Positions 23,868 to 30,857 of a DNA stretch of 34,836 nucleotides are shown one piece after another (positions within the stretch are counted from its first letter, which is position 1; each line of letters starts with the position of its first letter). The stretch is from Thermotogota bacterium. GTDB lineage: Bacteria > Thermotogota > Thermotogae > Thermotogales > DSM-5069. Where the stretch lies: NCBI GenBank assembly GCA_029551145.1, contig JAKPGA010000050.1:1-34836 (forward strand), in the 5' to 3' direction. The position numbers and the translations under genes were made by a program. The notes under the pieces are model-generated. The model was given only the letters and a program-made list of their open reading frames with translations, was not told the DNA's origin and made no database searches.

Positions 23868-24899
23868 TCATCCGTATTTTCTCAGGAACAGATCGTAGAG
23901 TTTCTTATTCTCTCTGACGATTTGTAAGGCGAACTTGGCGTGATCTGTCGCATAACCATTTCCAATTATCATATCAACATCTTTGCCTATTCCTTCGGCA
24001 CCCAGTGCAGCCTTTGTGAAGCTGGTTGCCATTGAGAAGAAATAGACTTTGCCACGCTGTCTTGTGCACATGACAGAGGTCATTTCGGTGTCCGGCACGT
24101 TGACAACATTTATAACAATGTCGGCAAGCTTCCCATCGGAAAGTTCCATGAATTTCTCGTAGGTGCTAACGGCGTTCTGCGCATCGGCAACCATTATCTT
24201 ATCCACAACACCGAGTTCTGTCAACTCAGGCACAGAACGTTCTGAGTGTACCAAGCCTACAACAGTACCAGTTGGTCCCGCGTACTTTTTTGCCACGTAG
24301 CTGCAGAGGATTCCAGATTTTCCACCGGCACCTATGATGAGAACGGTGTCTCCCGGGGAAACCAGCCGCGCTGTTTGTATAGGAGCGCCAGCCACATCCA
24401 GTATTGCGAGCGCAACAGATTCAGGCATGTCCTGTGGAAGCTTTGCGAAAACGCCCGTTTCGAACAATATGGCCTCTGCATCTACATCGACCTGTTCTTT
24501 ATCGAGATAAACCTTTTTAATCTTTCTGAGGTTGAGCGGGGTCAGGCTCAAAGATACCAACGTTGCTATCTTGTCGCCTTCTTTTACATCTATTTTCAAG
24601 TCCTTTCCGATCTTTTTTACTGTGCCTATCAGCATACCACCCGATCCTGTGACCGGGTTGTGCATTTTTCCTCTTTCGTTGACAATTTGCATGATCTTTT
24701 GAGCCACTTTTTCTTCCTCTTTGCCCACTTCGTTCTTGATCTGTGTGAACGACGCGGCATCGATGTTCAATTTGATGACATCGATCAAGATTTCATTGTC
24801 ATAAACTTTGGAAGTATCGTTGTCAAGTTTCCACGCTGGTTGTGGTAACTTGCCCTTTGGCTCCAAGACCCTGTGAATCCCAAATGGATCTCCGCGCAC
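23868..24899 (-). CDS. kdd: L-erythro-3,5-diaminohexanoate dehydrogenase family protein
   Basis: This enzyme of lysine fermentation deaminates 3,5-diaminohexanoate to 5-amino-3-oxohexanoate with NAD. The protein has 343 residues, the usual length. It has the family-specific stretch MHNPVTGSGGMLIGTVKKIG and a Rossmann fold with DTVLIIGAGGKSGILCSYVA in the middle. The start is GTG at 24899 with GGAGG seven bases upstream. A terminator lies between it and the preceding gene, so it may depend on read-through or on a promoter inside that gene. None of its usual partners (kamA, kamDE, kce, kal) is adjacent. The family call is good; a changed substrate is possible given the missing pathway. Confidence 0.85.
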   Translation of the reverse strand: MRGDPFGIHRVLEPKGKLPQPAWKLDNDTSKVYDNEILIDVIKLNIDAASFTQIKNEVGKEEEKVAQKIMQIVNERGKMHNPVTGSGGMLIGTVKKIGKDLKIDVKEGDKIATLVSLSLTPLNLRKIKKVYLDKEQVDVDAEAILFETGVFAKLPQDMPESVALAILDVAGAPIQTARLVSPGDTVLIIGAGGKSGILCSYVAKKYAGPTGTVVGLVHSERSVPELTELGVVDKIMVADAQNAVSTYEKFMELSDGKLADIVINVVNVPDTEMTSVMCTRQRGKVYFFSMATSFTKAALGAEGIGKDVDMIIGNGYATDHAKFALQIVRENKKLYDLFLRKYG

Positions 24900-24916
24900 A
24901 AGTTCACCTCCAGATG

Positions 24917-24938
24917 AAAAAGGGGCTCTGCGCCCCTT
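24917..24938 (-). terminator. Terminator after the sugar-binding protein gene
   Basis: Minus strand: a seven-base stem AAGGGGC/GCCCCTT with a five-base loop, followed by a run of five T (24921-24917). It starts three bases after the stop codon of the binding-protein gene and ends the apt-pgi-coaE transcript. Confidence 0.88.
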
Positions 24939-24941
24939 CTA

Positions 24942-26198
24942 TCACAGACCTTCTCTTTGAAGCTCTCTTGTGATTTCCTGTTCAGCCCACTTCAATCCTT
25001 CATCAATTGTCTTTTTTCCGAACAATACGTCGTTGACCATGTTGCCGACGATCGTTCTAATCTCTGCCCAGACACCGAGCTGTGGGTCGAAGACACCATT
25101 CGGCAACTGCTGGAGTGGAACCTCCGCAGCAGGATCTTCCGCCACAAATTTCTTCCAAATCTGAGTCTCAGTTGCACTTTTTCTCACGGGGAGATAACCT
25201 GTTTTGGTTGCCCAGTAGGCTGTTATTTCTGGGGAAATCAGGAACTTCATGAATTCCCAAGCTGCTTTCTTTTCATCATCCTTGGCGCTGCTGAACATGA
25301 TAACATCTGTACCGGCAAAGAGTGCATTTTGTGTCTTCCACACCGGGAGTGGTGCCCAACTCCATCCGTGTTTGCCAGCCGAGCCACTTGCCACGTAAGG
25401 TTTGCTCGCGACCGTTTCGATGAACATGGCAATCTTGCCTTCACCGAATGGACCATCGAGATATCCACCCTGCACCAGTGCATACTTGTCTTTCAGATCA
25501 AGCATGAACTGGAGAACTTCTCTTGATTCTTCACTGTTGATAACAACCTTCCATTTGCCATCTGAATCCTTCCTGAGTATGTTTCCACCGTTCAAAGCAA
25601 GAAAGACTTGGAAATGATCGACCGTCGATCTGAAACCAAAACCGTACTGATCGATCGTTCCATCGTTGTTGAAATCTTCTGTCATGAGAATCGCAGCCTT
25701 TTTCAACTCGCCTATCGTCTCTGGAATCTTCAAACCTGCAAGCGTCAGGGCATCTGTGTTCACATAAAGGACGTAGATACTCTTGTTGAACGGTAAGGCG
25801 TACACGGTTTTGTCCCAAGTGCAGTTGAGCCTCATTGGTTCCCATATATCGAGCCATTCAGCAGATGTGAAACCGATCTTTGGATCTGTTATGAATTTAT
25901 TCAGAGGCTCAACAATGCCTGAGTAGATCAACTTTGCAGTCCAGTTTGAGTAAGCCTGCGAGACCGTTGGAAGTCCACCAGCTTGTGCCGCTGCAAGGAG
26001 TTTCTGTTGCAAAGTGCTGTAGTTTCCGATGTAGATTGCCTCGACTTCGATGTCAGGATGCTGTTGATTGAAGAAATTGACTATCTCTTGCAGAGTCTGT
26101 CCGTGACCACCACCCATGGCGTGCCAAAACGTGACCTTAACTTTGGCAAAGCTCAACACTGCCGCTACCAAAAACACAACCAAGAGGAACTTTTTCAT
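24942..26198 (-). CDS. Sugar ABC transporter substrate-binding protein (UgpB/MalE-like, orphan)
   Basis: A family 1 binding protein, 418 residues. A signal peptide covers residues 1-18 (cleavage after SFA), without lipobox. The mature part starts VKVTFWHAMGGGHG, close to the UgpB pattern, and includes AAAQAGGLPTVSQAYSNW and KKAAWEFMKFLISPE, typical of carbohydrate or glycerol-3-phosphate binding proteins. Its ATG at 26198 overlaps the coaE stop (ATGA). No permease or ATPase genes are near, so it must serve a transporter encoded elsewhere. The terminator right after it supports strong expression of this last gene. Confidence 0.9.
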   Translation of the reverse strand: MKKFLLVVFLVAAVLSFAKVKVTFWHAMGGGHGQTLQEIVNFFNQQHPDIEVEAIYIGNYSTLQQKLLAAAQAGGLPTVSQAYSNWTAKLIYSGIVEPLNKFITDPKIGFTSAEWLDIWEPMRLNCTWDKTVYALPFNKSIYVLYVNTDALTLAGLKIPETIGELKKAAILMTEDFNNDGTIDQYGFGFRSTVDHFQVFLALNGGNILRKDSDGKWKVVINSEESREVLQFMLDLKDKYALVQGGYLDGPFGEGKIAMFIETVASKPYVASGSAGKHGWSWAPLPVWKTQNALFAGTDVIMFSSAKDDEKKAAWEFMKFLISPEITAYWATKTGYLPVRKSATETQIWKKFVAEDPAAEVPLQQLPNGVFDPQLGVWAEIRTIVGNMVNDVLFGKKTIDEGLKWAEQEITRELQREGL

Positions 26199-26794
26199 AC
26201 CTGCACCTCCCCTGATAACTCTTGCATTTTTGATTTTATCACCTCGTTGTAAAAGTTTTTTATTTTCTCACGCAAAGAAGAAAGGTCACAATCATTGACG
26301 ATGACATACTTCGAATTGGTAACATCCTTCTGACAAGCTATTCTCTGGTGAATTTCATCTTCGCTGAGCCCTTTGGCTTTTAGTCGTTCCACGATTTTGT
26401 CGAAAGGTGCTGTAATTGTCACGACAACATCGCACAACTCATCCAGTTTGAGCCTGTGCAAAATAGCGGCATCTATGACTATCACGTCACTGAGCGAACT
26501 GAGTTGGTCTTTAATCTTTCTTCTGATCATCGGGTGGACGACTTGTTCCAAGAGAGATAGCTTTTCAGGACTTGAAAAGACAATCGAAGATAGTTTCTTG
26601 CGATCAATCTGTGAACCACTGAAAATTGCCTCACCGAATATCTTTCTAAGTGAATCCTTTACATCTTGCTGGTTCAAAACTTCATGTCCAACTTTGTCGG
26701 CGTCTATCACATGAGCACCAAATTCCTTAAAGATCTGAGCGACTGTACTCTTACCCGAGCCGATCTTTCCTGTCAAACCGATGATCAACTTCAA
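26195..26794 (-). CDS. coaE: Dephospho-CoA kinase
   Basis: CoaE phosphorylates dephospho-CoA in the last step of coenzyme A synthesis. It has 199 residues, the usual length. The P-loop is GLTGKIGSGKST near the N-terminus, followed by VIDADKVGHEVL, which binds the substrate, and a lid region around HPMIRRKI. The start is TTG at 26794, overlapping the previous stop as TTGA; GGGAGAAAG lies upstream. It is placed between a small unknown gene and an orphan binding-protein gene. Confidence 0.95.
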   Translation of the reverse strand: MKLIIGLTGKIGSGKSTVAQIFKEFGAHVIDADKVGHEVLNQQDVKDSLRKIFGEAIFSGSQIDRKKLSSIVFSSPEKLSLLEQVVHPMIRRKIKDQLSSLSDVIVIDAAILHRLKLDELCDVVVTITAPFDKIVERLKAKGLSEDEIHQRIACQKDVTNSKYVIVNDCDLSSLREKIKNFYNEVIKSKMQELSGEVQV

Positions 26795-27024
26795 TACAGT
26801 CTTTCTCCCTTTTCTCGTAACAAAGATTCAAAGCTCTTGTATTCCTCATCTGTCAACACAACAATCGCTATGTCGCCGCCAGCTTTTTCGTAGAGTTCAG
26901 ACATTTTCTTGTTTATATCCTTTGTCTCATTCATGACAACAACGTATACGTCATCTCCGAATGGACTTTCACTGAGAAAATAAACCATCGATGGTTTGAA
27001 TATCTTTACTATGTGCTCAGTCAA
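26791..27024 (-). CDS. Small hypothetical protein, 77 residues
   Basis: I do not recognise this protein with confidence. The pattern (DDVYVVVMNETKDINKKMSEL followed by GDIAIVVLTDEEYKSFESLL) is like the core of a small nucleotidyltransferase-type alpha/beta domain, but the catalytic GS and DxD residues are not there. The start is TTG at 27024 overlapping the pgi stop (TTGA), and its own stop overlaps the coaE start in the same way. This exact fit between two real genes is the main reason to accept it. Function unknown. Confidence 0.65.
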   Translation of the reverse strand: MTEHIVKIFKPSMVYFLSESPFGDDVYVVVMNETKDINKKMSELYEKAGGDIAIVVLTDEEYKSFESLLREKGERLY

Positions 27025-28376
27025 TCTATCACGACCTTTTTCACTGGCTCGGGAAATTTCAGTACTTCGAAACCTTTTCTGCCCATCAGAGAGTACGTGA
27101 TTCTCTTGCCAAGCTCGACTCCCGGTTGATCGTATGGGTTAATCATTAAAAGACTTCCCATCAGGGCTGTCGTGAATTCATAATACATAAAGAACTGGCC
27201 TATGTCGTAAGCATTTATCGACGGAAAGACAACTCTCATGCTCGGTCTACCATTAGAAGCTAATGCCCTTTCGGTACCGGTCAATTCACTCTTCAACAGA
27301 TCAGCGAGTTTCTTTCCACCAAGGTAAGAGATTTCGTCGTTCTCGTGAATAGCTGGGATGAGTATGTCTCTGTCGAATTTCTCGACTTCAAGGAAGGTTA
27401 TGGTCTTGTCATCGGGTCCTTCGTTGTAAAGTTGAATCTGTGAGTGCTGATCGACCACACCAAGTGCCTTTATAGGTGTCAATCCTTCATTCACCGTTTG
27501 GCCATCCAAGGAATATTTCTTTCCGAGACTTTCTGCCCAAAGTTGTCTGAACCAATCTGCTAGTGAGAACAGTCTGTTCGAGTAAGGCATCATCACGCTG
27601 ATGTCTCTGCCTTTTTTCTTGTGCAAGTAATGACATGCTGCCATCATAGCTGCTGGGTTTCTCTCTATGTTTAGATCTGCACATCTAAGGTATGCGTCTT
27701 TCGCACCGTCGATCAATGCTTTTATATCTACACCGCACGCCATAGCTGGTAAGAGTCCAACGGGTGACAGAACACTGAATCTGCCACCAAGATCTTGAGG
27801 TATATCCAGAGCCGTTATCTTTTCAGTTCTCGCTATTTCCCGCAACAATCCTTTCCTTGGATCTGTCGTGAATATTATGTGCTCAGTCGGATTCAATCCC
27901 CTGATCTGTAACAATCCACGAATCACTTGATAGTGTGCAAGGCATTCTGCAGTGGAACCAGATTTTGAGATCACATTGAAAAGAGTTTCACGTGGATCGA
28001 TCTCGTCGAGTACTGCGGCCGCTTGATCAGGATCAACGTTCTCAAGAAAGAATATCCTGAGATATCCACTTCTTTCCTGCTTGGTCAGATAATTCCAATC
28101 TGGTGGTGTCAAAGCGTTGGCGAGCGCAACTGCTCCTAAGCTCGATCCGCCTATACCTATGACGATCAAATTGTTGAAAGAGAGTACCCACTGTCTTATA
28201 TCTTCGACTGAGTCCATATAACTTCTGTCGAAAATGACATTGACAAATCCGGGCCTACTCTTGACGATTTTCTCGACAGATTTTACGACCTGCTCTTTCA
28301 CAGATCCGAATTCTTCTTCATTTATACCGCCTTTTGTGTTCGGTTCAAACATAAAACTGAAGTCGAACCGAAGCAT
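27021..28376 (-). CDS. pgi: Glucose-6-phosphate isomerase
   Basis: Pgi converts glucose 6-phosphate and fructose 6-phosphate in glycolysis. It has 451 residues, the size of the short bacterial form. Visible are VIGIGGSSLGAVALANAL, NVISKSGSTAECLAHY, the family signature DLGGRFSVLSPVGLLPA, and NPYDQPGVELGKR near the end. The ATG at 28376 has AGGGGG eight bases upstream; an in-frame start at 28394 overlaps apt. It is the second gene of the operon apt-pgi-small gene-coaE-binding protein. Confidence 0.97.
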   Translation of the reverse strand: MLRFDFSFMFEPNTKGGINEEEFGSVKEQVVKSVEKIVKSRPGFVNVIFDRSYMDSVEDIRQWVLSFNNLIVIGIGGSSLGAVALANALTPPDWNYLTKQERSGYLRIFFLENVDPDQAAAVLDEIDPRETLFNVISKSGSTAECLAHYQVIRGLLQIRGLNPTEHIIFTTDPRKGLLREIARTEKITALDIPQDLGGRFSVLSPVGLLPAMACGVDIKALIDGAKDAYLRCADLNIERNPAAMMAACHYLHKKKGRDISVMMPYSNRLFSLADWFRQLWAESLGKKYSLDGQTVNEGLTPIKALGVVDQHSQIQLYNEGPDDKTITFLEVEKFDRDILIPAIHENDEISYLGGKKLADLLKSELTGTERALASNGRPSMRVVFPSINAYDIGQFFMYYEFTTALMGSLLMINPYDQPGVELGKRITYSLMGRKGFEVLKFPEPVKKVVID

Positions 28377-28390
28377 AATATTGCCCCCTC

Positions 28391-28903
28391 TCAATAAGAG
28401 ATGACCGTTCTGACGGGGTATTCAGTCAGTTTTTTTCTTGGTTCGAGATATGTCAGCTCTATCAAGAAACACATACCTATGACATTCCCACCGCACCTTT
28501 GAACAAGTTTGGCGATCGCGCTGGCCGTTCCACCGGTAGCTAAGACATCGTCCACCACTATCACTTTCTGTCCCTGTTCAATGGCATCTGAGTGCATCTG
28601 AAGTTGGGCAGTGCCGTACTCAAGATCGTATTCAATTGAAGTGGTCTCGTATGGAAGCTTTCCAGGCTTTCTGATAGGTACAAAACCCTTCTGCAGTTTG
28701 TAAGCAAGTGCCGCACCAAAGATAAAACCCCTTGCCTCAGGAGAGACGATCAAATCAAAATCCCAGTCAAGGATGGTTTTTGCCATATCATCAACAGCGG
28801 TGTGAAATGCTTTGGGATTTCTGAGCAAAGGCGTGACATCTCTGAAGATAATGCCCTCAATGGGAAAATCTGGGATATCTCTTATGAAATTTCTCAGATC
28901 CAT
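28391..28903 (-). CDS. apt: Adenine phosphoribosyltransferase
   Basis: Apt makes AMP from adenine and PRPP. It has 170 residues. It begins MDLRNFIRDIPDFPIEGIIF and carries VSPEARGFIFGAALA and the PRPP-binding loop VIVVDDVLATGGT, all typical. The ATG at 28903 follows AGGACGG. It is the first gene of its operon, with a clear promoter. Adenine is the other product when methylthioadenosine or 5'-deoxyadenosine is split, which fits loosely with the methylthioribose-type operon in this window, though they are separate transcripts. Confidence 0.97.
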   Translation of the reverse strand: MDLRNFIRDIPDFPIEGIIFRDVTPLLRNPKAFHTAVDDMAKTILDWDFDLIVSPEARGFIFGAALAYKLQKGFVPIRKPGKLPYETTSIEYDLEYGTAQLQMHSDAIEQGQKVIVVDDVLATGGTASAIAKLVQRCGGNVIGMCFLIELTYLEPRKKLTEYPVRTVISY

Positions 28904-28940
28904 TCTTTCACCGTCCTTTTCAGAAAAATCACACAGCTAC

Positions 28941-28969
28941 ATTTTAGCAAACAAGAGGGTGGTTTTCAA
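28941..28969 (-). promoter_or_regulatory. Promoter of the apt-pgi-coaE operon
   Basis: Minus strand: TTGAAA (28969-28964), exactly 17 bases, TAAAAT (28946-28941). It lies 38 bases before the apt start and right after the rpmB terminator. Confidence 0.82.
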
Positions 28970-28985
28970 TAAAAGGGAGAAACGA

Positions 28986-29013
28986 AAAATAAAAGCGCGG
29001 ATGGCTCCGCGCT
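28986..29013 (-). terminator. Terminator of the rpmB transcript
   Basis: Minus strand: an eight-base stem AGCGCGGA/TCCGCGCT with loop GCCA, followed by TTTATTTTT. The stem overlaps the rpmB stop codon (29014-29012) by two bases. Confidence 0.92.
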
Positions 29014-29212
29014 AAACTGTCGCTACCTTCTTTACTTTACCTGCTTTGAGACACTTCGTGCACACCTTGACTGTTCTAACAGTTCCGTCTTCCATCACGG
29101 CGCGTACCTTTTGAAGATTTGGTCTGAACATTCTTGGAGTATGTCTGTTTGAATGACTCACTTTTTTACCAGCTACAGGCTCCTTACCGCATATCTCGCA
29201 TCTTTTTGCCAT
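29012..29212 (-). CDS. rpmB: 50S ribosomal protein L28
   Basis: Ribosomal protein L28 of the large subunit, 66 residues. It begins [20 protein letters not shown] and has [15 protein letters not shown], typical of L28. Four cysteines (C5, C8, C51, C54) in two CxxC pairs make it the zinc-binding form. The ATG at 29212 has AAAGGGG upstream; an apparent longer frame to 29263 runs over the promoter. It follows rnhB by 57 bases, with a likely promoter of its own, and ends in a strong terminator. Confidence 0.97.
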   Translation of the reverse strand: MAKRCEICGKEPVAGKKVSHSNRHTPRMFRPNLQKVRAVMEDGTVRTVKVCTKCLKAGKVKKVATV

Positions 29213-29244
29213 CTTGCATACCCCTTTCCGAATCCATCCAAATA

Positions 29245-29273
29245 ATGTTATCAGAACAATCAAAGAATTTCAA
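29245..29273 (-). promoter_or_regulatory. Probable rpmB promoter
   Basis: Minus strand: TTGAAA (29273-29268), 17 bases, TAACAT (29250-29245; four of six matches). The -35 box overlaps the rnhB stop codon. It gives rpmB its own transcript besides read-through. Confidence 0.55.
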
Positions 29274-29953
29274 GTTTTTCGACCTGATGAAACAATTTTT
29301 TCAAGCAAAAGCTCATATCTTCGAGAATTCGAATACATTGCAAGAAATCCATGAATGCGTTCGTAGTTCAAAAGCGACAGAACAGGTGAAAAAGTCAGTC
29401 GGTGAAAAACCGTCGGCCCCAAAACCTTCAGTTGTTGAATGTGCTCTTTTGTCGCGTATCCCTTGTGTTTTGAAAACCCATAGCCTGGATATACTTTGTC
29501 ATACGCCTTCATAATCCTGTCGCGTACCACCTTTGCAACAATTGATGCGGCGGCTATCGATGCACTTTTTGTATCACCCTTTACAATGCACTTACCCTGC
29601 ACAGAGAGTTTCAGGGATTTTCCATCTATCAAGGCAAAACCATCCTGGTTTAACATTCTCAGCGCCCTGTTCATCGCGAGTTTTGTTGCGTTCAAAATAT
29701 TGTACAGATCGATTTCTTCAGCTGAAGCGAGTCCTATTCCCACCTGCGAAGTTTTCATTATTTGCTCAAAAAGCCCCTCGCGTTGTCTCACTGTGAGTTG
29801 CTTTGAATCAAAAACGTCCACTTTGTCTTGCAATACTACAGCAGCAGCAACGACAGGACCGGCCAGACAACCCCTTCCTGCTTCATCGATACCTATGATT
29901 CTGTTAAAGGTTTTCCTGAAGAAATCATCGAATTCGAAGAGTTCATCCCTCAT
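29270..29953 (-). CDS. rnhB: Ribonuclease HII
   Basis: RNase HII nicks RNA-DNA hybrids and removes misincorporated ribonucleotides. It has 227 residues. The active-site residues are visible: D23 and E24 in IGIDEAGRG, D110 in ALIDG, and D127 in VKGDTKSASIAAASIVAKV. The ATG at 29953 lies inside the end of the ATP-grasp gene, an overlap of 11 bases. The ribosome site is weak, so translation is likely coupled to the upstream gene. Confidence 0.96.
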   Translation of the reverse strand: MRDELFEFDDFFRKTFNRIIGIDEAGRGCLAGPVVAAAVVLQDKVDVFDSKQLTVRQREGLFEQIMKTSQVGIGLASAEEIDLYNILNATKLAMNRALRMLNQDGFALIDGKSLKLSVQGKCIVKGDTKSASIAAASIVAKVVRDRIMKAYDKVYPGYGFSKHKGYATKEHIQQLKVLGPTVFHRLTFSPVLSLLNYERIHGFLAMYSNSRRYELLLEKIVSSGRKT

Positions 29954-30857
29954 AGCGCTTCAAGGCATCATCCAGTATATTCATTATGAGTTCTTCATAA
30001 GAATATCCTGCCGTCTCTGCCATTTTGATGATATCAGAATAGTTGGGGGTTAACATGGGTAGAGAGTTAACTTCAAGAAAATATATCTGATCTCCTTTGA
30101 CTCTTAGGTCCATGCGAGCATAATTTCTCAGCCCAAGAACCTTGAATGCCCTTTTGGCGTAATTTTTGATTCTTTCCTCTAAATCGCTTTCGATTTTCGC
30201 AGGACATACGTATCTTGTATAGCTGCCGTATTCATGTTTCACCCTGTAAGAATAGAATCTTTCCATGCCCTCTGGCAGGGTCGAAAAATCTATCTCCAAG
30301 ATCGGCAGAACCTCATCCGCCACGATTCCGACACTGAATTCCATGCCATCGATGAATTGCTCTACAAGTGCTGCCTGTTTGAACTGTGAGTGTATCTGCT
30401 GCACCTTTTTGATCAGCGCACCGTGGTCTTTCACAACTGAATCGGCGTTCAGCCCTTTAGCACTGCCCTCGCAAGATGGTTTGACGATCGCAGGATAGAA
30501 TTCAATCTCTGGAATATCATCGTTAATATCTACACCAACAAATGGTGGAGTCGGTATACCGTAGTATGAAAGAATGATCTTTGTTTTGATCTTGTCGATG
30601 CATGTAGCGTGTGCCTGTGGCTCAGAACCTGTGTAAGGAATTCTGAAAAGCTCCAATATCGCTGGAACATGGACCTGCTTTGATGCCGTCGAGAGATTGA
30701 AAACCGCGTCGAACATCACTATCTTTTCAAGGAAATCGTCTTCGAAGGCTATTAGACTCACTTTATACCTTTTTGACAACACCTCATAGACAGATTGAAT
30801 CATTAACTCTCTTGATTCATCCAGATTTGATTTATCATACACCACTGCGACCTTCAA
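29943..30857 (-). CDS. D-alanine-D-alanine-ligase-like ATP-grasp ligase
   Basis: An ATP-grasp ligase of 304 residues, close in size to Ddl. The central and C-terminal parts follow Ddl: IPYTGSEPQAHA, YPAIVKPSCEGSAKGL, LVEQFIDGMEFSVGIV, LGLRNYARMDLRVKG, and the metal and phosphate site FLEVNSLPMLTPNY. The N-terminal substrate signature of Ddl (ALHGxxGEDG) is missing: the region reads FNLSTASKQVHVPAI. So the amino-terminal substrate site differs, and D-Ala-D-Ala may not be the product. The ATG at 30857 overlaps the previous stop (ATGA). With the mutase and the opine-dehydrogenase-like protein upstream, it may join a rare amino acid to another amine (inference). Confidence 0.82.
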   Translation of the reverse strand: MKVAVVYDKSNLDESRELMIQSVYEVLSKRYKVSLIAFEDDFLEKIVMFDAVFNLSTASKQVHVPAILELFRIPYTGSEPQAHATCIDKIKTKIILSYYGIPTPPFVGVDINDDIPEIEFYPAIVKPSCEGSAKGLNADSVVKDHGALIKKVQQIHSQFKQAALVEQFIDGMEFSVGIVADEVLPILEIDFSTLPEGMERFYSYRVKHEYGSYTRYVCPAKIESDLEERIKNYAKRAFKVLGLRNYARMDLRVKGDQIYFLEVNSLPMLTPNYSDIIKMAETAGYSYEELIMNILDDALKRYEG

